33,661 bases of DNA from Butyriboletus loyo (GCA_038093515.1 JBBPSI010000252.1:1-33661); one strand, 5' to 3'. Counted from the stretch's first letter, positions 18,856-28,155 are shown. The notes: generated from the sequence alone by a model not told the origin. A program made the numbers and translations.

Positions 18856-19031
18856 TGTTATAATCATAACATTTACTCGTATACTTTCATTTTTGGACTT
18901 AGTTGTTTTGCTCCAACATTCAACTTCAAAGGTCACGTGACATAGTGCACATGACCTTTGAAGTTGAATGTTGGAGCAAAACAACTAAGTCCAAAAATGA
19001 AAGTGTACGAGTAAATGTTATGATTATAACA
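18856..19031. repeat. 176-bp near-perfect palindrome from a gypsy LTR tip
   Basis: Two arms of about 84 bp (18856-18939 and 18948-19031) are inverted copies with two visible mismatches and almost no spacer. Each arm corresponds to the first ~80 bp of the LTR at 4986-5505 (TGTTATAATCATAACATTTA ... TTCAAAGGTCACGTG). Both outer ends are LTR 5' tips. No target duplication is evident: the flanks are CTGAG and CTTAT. Confidence 0.85.
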
Positions 19032-19340
19032 CTTATCTCTAACATATCATCATGTGGTTCTTACTTAACCTTATATAGGTACTATACAGAACACAAGTAC
19101 AAACACTCATGTACTGTATATAAGGCAGCCCTTATGGCTTGTTGCTTTTCTTAAGATCTTTCAGTTCTATCATCATTACTGCAATATCTCTAAGCTGAGC
19201 CTTGCTCCTTATATTCTTCAAGTACACTTGTTTGCGATACTCTCACTCTCATGTTATCAGTGAGTCTTTCCACTGATATGTTCACCCTTGTATCCTTTGT
19301 TGCCCTTGGTGCACCTGCTTGGACTTTACCAATTCCGAAA
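19032..19340 (+). mobile_element. Copia LTR fragment, plus orientation
   Basis: Colinear with the reverse complement of 30155-30455. It contains ATGTACTGTATATAAGGC and the 3' end TTGGACTTTACCAATTCCGA, and lacks the first ~150 bp. It meets the next LTR copy (19341, opposite orientation) head-to-head with no spacer. Confidence 0.75.
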
Positions 19341-19449
19341 GGATGCAAGGGTAAACCTATCAGTGGAAAGACTCACTGATAATACAAGAGAGAGTATCGC
19401 AAATAGGGGTACTTGAAGAGTATAAGGAGCAAGGCTCAACTTAGAGATA
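19341..19449 (-). mobile_element. Copia LTR, 3' part, split by the Tc1-like element
   Basis: AAGGATGCAAGGGTAAACCT through AACTTAGAGATA, minus orientation. It continues at 21040-21369 after the Tc1-like insertion, where a TA dinucleotide is duplicated. Confidence 0.8.
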
Positions 19450-21039
19450 CAGTGGCTCAAAAAACTGTCTGCATGTTTGCATATTTTACATTAAATATCA
19501 CTCAATGCAATAGCCCCAGATCCCAACCCTATGTGGTGGGTGTATGAAATATGGTACCTACCCTTGGCCTTCTATTGGCCCAGGAATCAGGTAATATGGA
19601 TAAGGTTTGATGGAATGTCAGCTATTTTAAAATGACAGGTCATGCAGACAGTTTTTTGACTTTAAGTTTTGATCACATATATTAGACCCTAGATGCTGTA
19701 ATATCATTACATACATCCATCAAGGGTCCTATTATGTCACCTTTATGTAACTGAGTATCAGCCAACATATATAAACCCCATCCTCCTATGTTTACTTTCT
19801 CACCATCACCATGAAATCCATTTCCACCTCTCTAAGACAAAATATTATCTCTCTCTCCTCTCTTGACCTTTCAACTAGGAAGATTGCCTCCCAAACTGGC
19901 CTAGGGAAGTCTACTGTGGCTAGGGTACTCCAAGAGATCCAACCTGACAAGGAGAAGCTTCATGCTGGCTGTCCGTCTAAGCTTACTCCTATCAACAAAT
20001 GTGCTATTGTCCAGCAAATCATTACTGGCAAGGCCAAAAATGCAGTCCAGGCTACAAATTTCATCAATTCCATCATTGAACCTCCAATCCCCTCACATAC
20101 AGTGAGAAAGGACCTCAAGGAGGGTGCATTTAAAGGCTGTGATGAAGAAGAAGAAATGTCTTCTTCCAATTAGCCCTAGAAAAAGATGATTTTCCTTTTC
20201 TCTCAAGTATCAATAAGGGCTGGAAGAGGATTATTTGGTTGGATGAGACCAAAATCAATAGAATTGGGTCAGATGGACAGGAGTGTATGTGTGGAAAAAG
20301 AAGAGAGAGAGCCTAACTGCCAGAGAGGTTAAAGGTACAGTCAAGTTTGGAGCAAATTTCCTGATGGTATAGAGTTTGATGGAGTGGGGGCTTTAAGTGA
20401 GGTTGAGGGCAGGATGGATGGTGAACAGTATGTGTAAATTCTAGAGGAAGAATTGCTATAACACATGGAGAAATCTGGAATTTCTCAACATGATATCATT
20501 TTTCAGCAGAATAATGATCCCAAACATACCTCCAAAAGAGCCCAGAATTGGTTTGAGGAGCAAGGAATCAAGCTTCTGGATTGGCCTGCACAATCTCCAG
20601 ACCCCAACCCCATTGAACACACTTGGAATCACCTCAAACAATGTCTCTCAGCTTATAATAGTGCTCCTACAGGAGTTTATTGATTATGGGAAAGGGTGGT
20701 GGTAGAGTGGGGGAATATTTCTGTGGAACAGTGTCACAAATGGATAGAAAGCATGCCTAGAAGAGTTGAAGCAGTTATCAAGGCCAAGAGAGCTCATACC
20801 AAATACTGGATAGTTGGATTTTTGTAAAGTCAAACAACTGTCCGCATGACCTGTCATTTTAAAATAGCTGACATTCCATCATACCTTAGCCATATTACCT
20901 GATTCCTGGGCCAATAGAAGGCCAAGGGTAGGTACCATATTTCATACACCCACCACCTAGGGTTAGGATCAGGGGTTATTGCATTGAGTGATATTTAATG
21001 TAAAATATGCAAACATGCAGACAGTTTTTTGAGCCACTG
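19450..21039 (+). mobile_element. Tc1/mariner-like DNA transposon with long TIRs
   Basis: 1590 bp bounded by TA duplications (19448-19449, 21040-21041). Removing it restores the copia LTR sequence GAGATATCACAG. Terminal inverted repeats of about 214-221 bp (19450-19670 and 20826-21039) begin CAGTGGCTCAAAAAACTGTC. Each TIR carries the motif TCAAAAAACTGTCTGCATG at its outer end and again, inverted, at its inner end (19457-19475, 19641-19659, 20830-20848, 21014-21032). A broken transposase lies between. Confidence 0.95.
19811..20827 (+). pseudogene. Tc1-like transposase, frameshifted and catalytically altered
   Basis: The N-terminal helix-turn-helix is open at 19811-20173 (MKSISTSLRQNIISLSSLD, then STRKIASQTGLGKSTVARVL). 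The family reading then moves frame near 20133-20140 (VMKKKKCLLPISPRKR), breaks, and resumes at IIWLDETKINRIGSDG with the first catalytic Asp. A stop follows near 20312. The last block (20465-20683) has FQQNNDPKHTSK and PDPNPIEH. By the D-D34-E spacing of Tc1 enzymes, the first N of NND (20510-20512) stands where the second catalytic Asp is expected; the Glu is present. The C-terminus ends at TAA 20825-20827. The copy cannot encode an active transposase. Confidence 0.9.
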
Positions 21040-21369
21040 TATCACAGTAGTGGTGAAAGAACTGAAAGATCTAAAGAAAAGCAACAAGCCATAAGGGCTG
21101 TCTTATATACAGTACAGGAGTGTTTGTACTTGTGTACTGTATAGTACCTATATAAGATAACATGACAATATGTTAGAGATAAGAGATAAGACTAAGTATA
21201 TCATCCAATAGCATAAGTAGAGCTATTTGTAATGTGACAAGTGTGACTGAGTCTAGACTATGATGTCATAGTGATGTAATATGGTTCTAGACCATGATGT
21301 CATAAAGACCAGTCTGGAAATGTAGTGACTGTAAGTGAAATACAGAAATAGAACACTACTGTTTCAACA
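21040..21369 (-). mobile_element. Copia LTR, 5' part, split by the Tc1-like element
   Basis: Runs from the Tc1 junction to the LTR 5' tip TGTTGAAACAGTAG (minus) at 21369. It has an extra duplicated stretch near 21262-21300 with two TGATGTCAT sites, absent from the other copies. Confidence 0.8.
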
Positions 21370-21512
21370 GTTTGCAGCTTGCTGGTATGCATGTCATGGT
21401 GTAGGAACAAGATTGATTAGAACTCAGATAAGCTGAGTTTGAAGTACATATATGATCTGACTACACATGTTATGTAATCAGTATATTATATAATTCTAAT
21501 ATACGTTCAACA
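21370..21512 (-). mobile_element. Partial LTR of a second copia family plus element tail
   Basis: On the minus strand an LTR-like 5' tip TGTTGAACGTATATTAG starts at 21512. It is preceded (plus 21513-21519) by a short purine tract, GGGGAAG on the minus strand, typical of a 3' LTR. The minus-strand sequence up to about 21570 reads like a copia C-terminal tail. Only about 143 bp of LTR remain. Confidence 0.45.
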
Positions 21513-21681
21513 CTTCCCCATGCTAAGCATCACTCATAAGAGGTGTACAAGCAACAAAGAGATTGGTGCATAATGATATGCACTTGTGTTGGTTCAAGCA
21601 TATAGGTGCTAAAAAGCACACTAAATGAGTGGTAGGTGCAGAAGATTGCATACTGTTTAATACAATTTAGTTTATACATGT

Positions 21682-23081
21682 ATGTCACCCATGTTATTGG
21701 AAGATGATGTTGAACAGTTATGCCATGAAGGGGGAACTGATTTGATGGCATTTTTGATATTGAAGGCAGTCAACCATCAGCTTGATACTGCAGAATTGAA
21801 GCCACACTGCGAATGGACATTTAGAGATATTAAGATGCTGCCTGCTACAGCGCAAGAGAAATGGAAAGCCACTTGTCAATGCGAGCTAGATATGCTCAAG
21901 AAGCATCAATTTTTTGAACTGGTTGATCCACCTAAAGGGTGGAAAGTTATTTCTAACCATTGGGTTTTTGATATTATACCTGATGGTCATAAACATGCAC
22001 AATTAATTGCAATGGGATTTTCTCAGATAGAAGGTGTTGATTTCGATCACATCTTCTCACCAGTAGTTCATTTCGAGACCATGCGCTTAATGCTAGCACT
22101 CTCAGCAATCTTCAACTGGAACATTGAAGCACTTAATGTTTGATCCACTTACCTTTACAGCAAGTTGGATAAAGAGATTTACATGAAGCAACCCAAAGGC
22201 TTCTCTGTTCCTGGTAAAGAGCACAAAGTGCTCCACTTACTGTGTGTGCTGTATGGGCTTAAACAGGCTGGATTAGCTTGGTGGGAGACTCTCAATGAGT
22301 CCATGAAAGATCTCAGATTTGAACATCTGAAGTCCAATGCCAGTATCTTTCTTTATCAGAAGAAGGGCACTATAACAGTAGCCACCACTGTCTATGTAGA
22401 TGACTCCCTTTGCTGTGGTTCCAACAAGGCTATAGTTGATGAGATAAAGGGTGCTTTCATGTACTGATGGGAATGCAGAGACTTAGGTCCTGCAAAGGAA
22501 TTTTTGCATATGAGAATCTGCTGGGATGGCAGCAAGATCTTAATAGATCAGTGTGCCTACTTAGAAAAAGTCCTAGAGTGTTTTGGAATGCAGAATACCT
22601 GAGTCACATCAACTCCTCTTCCATAGGGTTATTACCCATTATCTCACAACAGCCCAGTAGACCCACATGATTCCAACAGGTGATCAGATCCCTACTGTAT
22701 ATCATACTTGGCACTTGTCCTGATGTCACCTATGCTGTTACAGCACTGTCTCGTCATGCAGTGAACCTCACTGCAGAACACCTTGATAAGGCATTATACA
22801 TTTGCTGATATCTACTTGGGACACATTATTATTCCCTTGTATATGATGGTAGTTCGCAATCAGGGTTGATTGCTTACACCAATTCAGATTGGGCTTCTGA
22901 TCCCAACTCACATCACTCTCAGACTGGCTGGTTTATTAAACTAGCGAACTGCATCTTCAGTTGGCAATCTCAGCAACAAAGCCAGATAGCTTATTCCTCT
23001 ACAGAAGCTGAATACATTGCACTTTCTGATTGTAGCAAGCAAGTAGTTTGGATTTGTTCACTACTTGAGGAAATTGATTAC
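21682..23081 (+). pseudogene. Decayed copia pol: RT and RNase H
   Basis: The RVT_2 RT is recognisable from EKWKATCQCELDMLKKHQFF through FSPVVHFETMRLMLALS, KLDKEIYMKQPKGF, LYGLKQAGLAWWE and TTVYVDDSLCC. RNase H follows: LIAYTNSDWASD and SQIAYSSTEAEYIALSDC. In-frame stops: TGA at 22141, 22465, 22600 and 22806, TAG at 22624, plus a frameshift between 22640 and 22671. The TGA codons stand where the copia consensus suggests Arg (for example Y-I-C-stop-Y-L-L-G-T). The YVDD site is intact. The 3' end is cut by the LTR of gypsy element 3 at 23082. Confidence 0.85.
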
Positions 23082-23497
23082 TGTTATGGTAGTGGACTAC
23101 CTTTTTTCTCCTTTACCTTTTGGACTACCGTTTTCCCCTAGGCTTCACCTATTGTTCTTTGAATGGTGCAACCGTTCCACTTAGTCATCATTTCCTGTGC
23201 ACGGACACCATTTCTTTCATACTCAAGAAGCTTCTAGAGTATTCCATCCTCATTTGTCTTTACAACTCTTGCAACCCGATTGGGGACATGGTCTGTGTGC
23301 AGACCCTTGTAGTATATAGACCCAACCTCTGTACAGTTGTAACTTATCTAGTTCTATGCAGTCTTCTGCTAGCAATTAGTTTCACTCCAGACTCTTAGTG
23401 CGAGCACTAAAACATAGTCTGAGAACCGTCTCCAAAGAGTGCTGCGGCTACTCCAGAGTGCTGCCTAGAGTTCTAGTTGTTAGCACCTAGCATAACA
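23082..23497 (+). repeat. 5' LTR of element 3
   Basis: 416 bp, TGTTATGGTAGTGG...CATAACA. GTCTGTGTGCAGAC dyad at 23291-23304, TATATAGA at 23313, ATCTAGTTCT at 23346-23355. The LTR at 25576-26001 and the solo LTR at 472-917 are relatives. Confidence 0.9.
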
Positions 23498-23499
23498 AA

Positions 23500-23509
23500 A
23501 GAACTAGAT
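23500..23509 (+). promoter_or_regulatory. Primer-binding site of element 3, self-priming type
   Basis: AGAACTAGAT, starting 2 nt after the LTR, is the exact complement of ATCTAGTTCT in the LTR, which lies 33 nt after the TATA start. The geometry is the same as in element 1. Confidence 0.7.
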
Positions 23510-23872
23510 CTTCACCTCGCTTCTGCTTCTCAGCAGTAAAGCTGCCCTCCCCTCTCACCCACCATTACCACCCCACACTCAAGATGCGTCAGTCGCTCTT
23601 TCCCCATCCCATCCCCCAAACTGGAACCCATTGTCGTTGACAACCCATCGCCACCTCACTCTCCTGCCCAACCAGACCCTCAATCCCAGCCTGACCCTGA
23701 ACCCTCTTATCAACCCAAGGACCAGGGTCTGGGGCAAGGATCTGAACTAGCACCTGACGACGACGACTATAATAGCGACTACCTTGACAGAACCCCCCAC
23801 ATCTCCCATTCCCCATCCCCACCGTATTACCCACCCGCACCCTTCCCTGATGATGACAACGACAACGACGAT

Positions 23873-24871
23873 ATGTCTAGTGAAAGAAAAAACACCATCC
23901 CCAAGGACTTTTCTGGGTTGAACGAGGATGCCTCCCGATGGCTCCTCACCATGCGGACCTACTTTGAAATGAACCCCACCGTATTCCCAGATGATAAGTC
24001 AAAGATCGGGGCCCTCCTCACCAAGATGAGTGAAGGAAAAGGAAAGATGTTCTCTGAAGGCTGGATGAGCCTCAACTTGGATGGAAACCCCACGGAGCTG
24101 CAGAAAGAATTCAAGACGGTCTGCAAAGACTTTGAAAGGGTCTTCCACCCCTTCGACATAGGAGAAAGTGCCCATATTGATCTAGGGAACCTCACCCAGA
24201 ACAAAGCCAACCGAAAAGACAGCTACAACACCTACGTCATGGAGTTCCAGCTCCTCACAGCCAAGTCTGGGATCTCTGATGAGAAGGCATTAATTGAGTG
24301 GTTCATTTGTGGTCTTGACCCCTGCCTCGCTGAAGCAGTTCTCTCCTGCGAGAAGGTCCCCACCACTCTTCACGGATGGGCTGACAAAGCCTCCGCCTTC
24401 CATGCACAGCACAAAAGAATTGATGACCTCCATGCTGGAAAGAGATACATCCCCACCTTCTCGTCCTTCTCCAAACCCTTGTCCAGCCAAAGGGACCCCA
24501 ATGCCATGGATGTTGACGCCATCTGACTTACTCCCATACAACACGCGGAGTACATGAAGCAGAATAAATGCTTCATATGCCACCAAGTCGGCTGTCGTTC
24601 CACAAACCATCCCCGCCCCCCGCACAATGGACAGAACCCCCATGGTCCACCTCCTCGTCCTCCTTGCAGCCCCCAGCGCGCACGCACCGCCATCATCACG
24701 CCCCCTGCACCAAAGCCCTCCCCACTCATCAACTATTTGTCCAAGTTGAAAGGTCGAGGCACCCAACAGGACAATGTCTTAAATGTACTCAAGGCCTGTT
24801 TTAACAACGAAGAAGAAAAATTACCCGTCGCAACAGGAGTAGTGGCCGAAGCTTGGCCCAAGGATTTTTAG
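23873..24871 (+). pseudogene. Element 3 gag with zinc knuckle, one premature TGA
   Basis: The capsid part starts MSSERKNTIPKDFSGLNEDA and includes FERVFHPFDIGESAHIDLG and WFICGLDPCLAEAVL. An in-frame TGA at 24524-24526 splits it from the zinc-knuckle part CFICHQVGCRSTNHP; Arg (CGA) is the likely original codon. Upstream of the ATG the same frame stays open for about 80 codons of Pro-rich then acidic sequence, with an ATG only in a neighbouring frame (23584), so the true N-terminus was probably lost to an indel. Gag ends in TAG at 24869-24871, just after a run of five T. Confidence 0.8.
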
Positions 24872-25575
24872 AAGAGAGGGAAGTTTTGATGTCTTCGCCT
24901 CTCCATGTAATCGCCCCTGTAGTTTTATCAAATCCCCATGTGCAATCCATTCAAGTCCCAGTGTCAATTTTTATGCATGAAGGGGGACAAATCATCGACA
25001 CATTCGCCCTGGTGGACAGCGGCACAAGCAGGTGCTTCATAGACCGAGATCTAGTGAAGCGAAAGAGATTGCCAATGGAATGGCTACCCAAGCCACTCTG
25101 TGCACAGAACATGGATGGGTCTAACAACCAAGGAGGAGTCATTCGACACAAGGTCACCATCTCCATCAGGATTGGAGAAACCGAGGAGGAACGAAGCTTC
25201 CTAGTCCTCAATATTGGAAAAGAAAACATGATCCTGGGCTTACCGTGGTTAAGAGAAGCCAACCCGGTAATAGATTGGGCCACCGGCCATATTGATCTCC
25301 TGGATCAAGTAAAGAAACCCCGACATGACTCACCTAGGGCAGTCGCCCAGCGTTACCTGGTACGGTACCTGGACTTGGACCCAGACTCCAAGATTGCCAA
25401 GCTCTGGAAGAAGCGAGTAGATGCTTCAGCAAGGGACGCATACCCTATCAGAAAAGCAACCATCGCAACCGAGATCGCCTCACAGGTCGTCAAAGAGAAA
25501 GTGGTTCTCCCAACCCCATTCAAGTCCTTTGCAGATGTTTTTGACAAAAAGAACACCAAGGAGTTACCCCCATCC
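24853..25575 (+). pseudogene. Element 3 protease, truncated before RT
   Basis: The -1 frame relative to gag overlaps its last 19 bases. Retropepsin motifs: ALVDSGTSRCFID (active site D-S-G) and MILGLPWLREANPVIDW. The frame reaches the start of the RT region (SFADVFDKKNTKELPPS) and is then cut by an LTR at 25576. It is open over 240 codons, so the damage here is truncation. Confidence 0.85.
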
Positions 25576-26001
25576 TGTTACGCTGGGCGCTAACAACTAG
25601 AACAGCGAGGCGGCACTCTGGAGTAGCCGCAGGACTCTGGAGATGATTCTGGAGAAGTCTCAGACTATGTCTTAGTGCGCACACTAAGAGTCTGGAAGTG
25701 AACTAATTGCTAGCAGGTTACTGTGTAGAACTAGATAATGTACAAGGTGTAAAGACAGAGTCTTTATACTACTGGGGTCTGCGCACAGACCATGCTCCCA
25801 AATCGAGTCGCGAGAGCGAAAATACAAATGAGGAAAAGATACTCTAGAACGTTCCAGAGTGTGAAAGAAAACGCGTCTGTGCGCGGGAAGTGATGACTAA
25901 GCTGGAACGGTTGTTACCGTTCAAGTGGAACTAGCAAAAGGCTAGGTGAATGTAACAGTCCCAACGGTAATGGAGAGAAAAAGTAGACCACTACCGTAAC
26001 A
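25576..26001 (-). repeat. 3' LTR of gypsy element 2
   Basis: 426 bp, minus TGTTACGGTAGTGG...GCGTAACA. It has a TATA box (minus 25768-25761), ATCTAGTTCT 32 nt later (complement 25727-25736) and a GGTCTGTGCGCAGACC near-palindrome (complement 25777-25792). It belongs to the same superfamily as the element 3 LTR but is clearly diverged and in inverted orientation. Confidence 0.9.
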
Positions 26002-26014
26002 TTACCCCCTTCCC
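26002..26014 (-). promoter_or_regulatory. Polypurine tract of element 2
   Basis: GGGAAGGGGGTAA on the minus strand directly abuts the LTR start TGTTAC. Confidence 0.8.
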
Positions 26015-26052
26015 ATGGTGGAGACTCCGACTCCACAACTTGAATGCTCCCT

Positions 26053-27291
26053 TCACTGAGACTCCCCCTCGTTGACATCGTAGTCGTAAGCATCATTGGC
26101 ATTGAAATCTGCCCAGACGTCGTCCCGGAATGTGCAGTTGGCGACGATGTGGCCAATGGCACCGCAGAGGCCGCATACCCGTTCTGGGCAAAACTCCTGA
26201 ATATGACCCGGGGCAATGCGGTGGCAGAAGGGACACGTGTAGTTGGGGCACTCCCTACGAAAGTGGCCGACGGTGCCGCATTCGAAGCAAAGTTGCGGGC
26301 GGACGAGGCGAGGTCGAGCAGGGTGAGGGCTGCCGACAGGGGATCTGTCGTCGAGGACGATGGGGGCATCACGAGTCCCGTGATTGGCGAGGTAGGGGGG
26401 CGGCGCTCCATACGAGGAGTTGGAAGAACCAGCCACTGCTGCGACGGGGGAGGTGACTCGAGGGATGAGCTGGATGGCGGGGGTTCCACGACGGGTGGAC
26501 GGTTGGGGGGTGACGGAGCGAAAGGCCCTATTGGCGATCCTCCTTCCTGCGGCGGTGAGGGTGACCGATCCCGGGACAGATCCAACCTGGAGAAGCGTCT
26601 GGCGAGGTTGGCGACGCACAGTTCGAGGCGGTAGAGGGGAGTGTCGACGAGCGACCTGGGGCTCGTCGACGTCGGTCCGAAAGGACTCCAGGGACTCGCC
26701 GGTGGTTTCACGGGATGAGTCTGCTACCAGAGTGGTCGCAGGTGAATCTCTTGTGGATGGCGCTGGAACAGGTAGTGGCGGAGGAGATCCTTCCGCGGCA
26801 GGACGAGGAGGGGGATTGGGGCCGCGAGCGGTGGGGCGAAGAAACCCGATGCGGTCGTTGGACTGAAAATAAAACTCTCTCTCCCTGGGAGCGAGAGCGA
26901 CGAGGATGGGGCGGAGGACGGGCGCGAGAATGCCCGGGAGGAGTTGGTCCACGACGTACCCGAACCCTTCAGCGTGAAGGATATCCAGGGTGTACCCCCT
27001 AGCCTCCATCAAGGAGGTCTCTAGGGCGGTGGCGTATACGGGCGGTTGGTTGTCGGGGCAGAGGCGGGTGTGGACGGTGCGGGCTAGGGCATATGAGCGG
27101 TAGAGGGAAGCGAGGGTACGGAGAACGTAGTCTCCAGTGAAATCCATACGTTGCTCGAGAGCATACGTAGCGACGGGGTTTTCGAGAACTGCGGCGTAGA
27201 GGACACGACGGGAGGAAACTGGGAGACGAGAAGAGCGGACGGGGGGTTGAGCCGGGAGCGGGGCGTTGTTTTCAGCAGGAGGAATGGCCAT
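26053..27291 (-). CDS. Extra ORF downstream of pol, three zinc knuckles
   Basis: 412 aa, ATG in good context (AAGATGG), 9 nt after the pol stop and in the same frame. N-terminal half: predicted helical segment (RRVLYAAVLENPVATYALEQ ... YVVDQLLPGILAPVL). Middle: Pro/Ser/Arg-rich and probably disordered. C-terminal: CFECGTVGHFRREC, CPFCHRIAPGHIQEFC and CGLCGAIGHIVANC, all CX2CX4-6HX4C, followed by an acidic tail. Zinc knuckles bind single-stranded nucleic acid, so a gag-like or RNA-chaperone role is the simplest guess. It could be a relocated gag, an accessory protein, or a captured host gene. The long intact frame argues for recent selection. Confidence 0.75.
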   Translation of the reverse strand: MAIPPAENNAPLPAQPPVRSSRLPVSSRRVLYAAVLENPVATYALEQRMDFTGDYVLRTLASLYRSYALARTVHTRLCPDNQPPVYATALETSLMEARGYTLDILHAEGFGYVVDQLLPGILAPVLRPILVALAPREREFYFQSNDRIGFLRPTARGPNPPPRPAAEGSPPPLPVPAPSTRDSPATTLVADSSRETTGESLESFRTDVDEPQVARRHSPLPPRTVRRQPRQTLLQVGSVPGSVTLTAAGRRIANRAFRSVTPQPSTRRGTPAIQLIPRVTSPVAAVAGSSNSSYGAPPPYLANHGTRDAPIVLDDRSPVGSPHPARPRLVRPQLCFECGTVGHFRRECPNYTCPFCHRIAPGHIQEFCPERVCGLCGAIGHIVANCTFRDDVWADFNANDAYDYDVNEGESQ

Positions 27292-27300
27292 CTTGGTTGT

Positions 27301-28150
27301 TTACTGCGAAGATGGGGAGGGAAAATCCTTGGGGTGGCGCAGTTTATAAGCCTTGAGCAAGGCCTGCGCATGGACCAGGTTCCCGTTTGGTTCCCAGGTG
27401 TTTTCTGCTGCGGAATATCCTTTCCAGGACACAAGGAATTGGCGGCGTCCCTTGGAGCCATGGTGCGATAAGATCCGATCGATCTCGTATTCTTCATCTC
27501 CGTCTATTTCTTCCGGAGGAGGATTGGTGAAATTCGGGCCGTGTTCTGCCGTTTCGCGATAAGGGGTCAGGAGGGATGCATGGAAGACGTCATGGATCTT
27601 CCATGTCGGTGGCAATCGGAGTCTGTATGCCACAGGGGAGATGACTTGTGCGATTTCAAACGGGCCTTCCCGTCTAGGGGCGAGCTTCTTCGACGGGTAC
27701 CTGAGTCTAAGGTTGCGCCCTTCAAGCCAAACCTTATCGCCTGTCTTCCATGGGCGGAACTTGGACGAGATCTGTTCCTTCATCAAACGCTGTGCCTTTT
27801 CATGGGCTTCTAGGGCTTCCGTTCGGGCTCCTGTGAGTTCCGAGAGTCTGGACTCGAGGGCGGGGAGGAAAGTCTTTCCAATTGGAGGATAAGACCTCGG
27901 CTCATACCCGACCATCAGGGAGAAGGGAGTCACATTGGTCGACGAGTGGGTCATGGAATTGTGGGAGAATTCGGCCATAGGGAGTAGTTCGGCCCATCGT
28001 TCTGGGTGACCATCGCAGAAGATCCGTAGATACGTTTCGAGTTCCTGGTTGACTCGTTCCGTTTCACCATCGGTCTGTGGGTGATATGCGGAGGAGAGGG
28101 CAAGATCGTAATCGAGGAGTCTCACGAGTTCTCTAGCGAAGGCGGATGCG
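27301..28150 (-). CDS. Element 2 pol, integrase C-terminal half and chromodomain
   Basis: Continues the pol frame after the solo LTR. The sequence following the cut contains SSAYHPQTDGETERVNQ with the catalytic Glu, then the GPF-like module (PRREGPFEIAQVISPVAYRL) and a chromodomain (YEIDRILSHHGSKGRRQFLV, WKGY, WEP). It ends SSQ then TAA at 27303-27301. No internal stops. The 5' part lies at 28954-29813. Confidence 0.88.
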
Positions 28151-28155
28151 AACTG
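28151..28155. repeat. TSD AACTG of the solo LTR, left copy
   Basis: AACTG, repeated at 28954-28958 immediately after the LTR. Removing the LTR and one copy restores the integrase frame. Confidence 0.95.

Larger units (their letters stand above)
23082..25575 (+). mobile_element. Element 3: Ty3/gypsy, 5' half only
   Basis: 5' LTR, PBS, leader, gag and protease in plus orientation. The pol frame is cut at the start of RT by the LTR of element 2 at 25576, and no RT, integrase or 3' LTR of this element is found in the window. It is inserted in the copia pseudogene, so it is younger than that element. Confidence 0.85.

Noticed and set aside
18856..19031. Possible CRISPR or tRNA-like array from repeated inverted units
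   Set aside because: Only one palindrome, no spacers, fungal context; it is explained by LTR-tip inversion.
22141..24526. TGA read as sense (recoding) in the elements
   Set aside because: Host genes here use TGA as a normal stop, the same elements carry active-site substitutions and frameshifts, and TAG/TAA stops also occur; decay is simpler.
24290..24766. 158-codon minus ORF
   Set aside because: Gly-rich antisense shadow of element 3 gag.
26044..26866. Plus-strand ORFs of 108-196 codons
   Set aside because: Antisense shadows of the zinc-knuckle ORF at 26053-27291.
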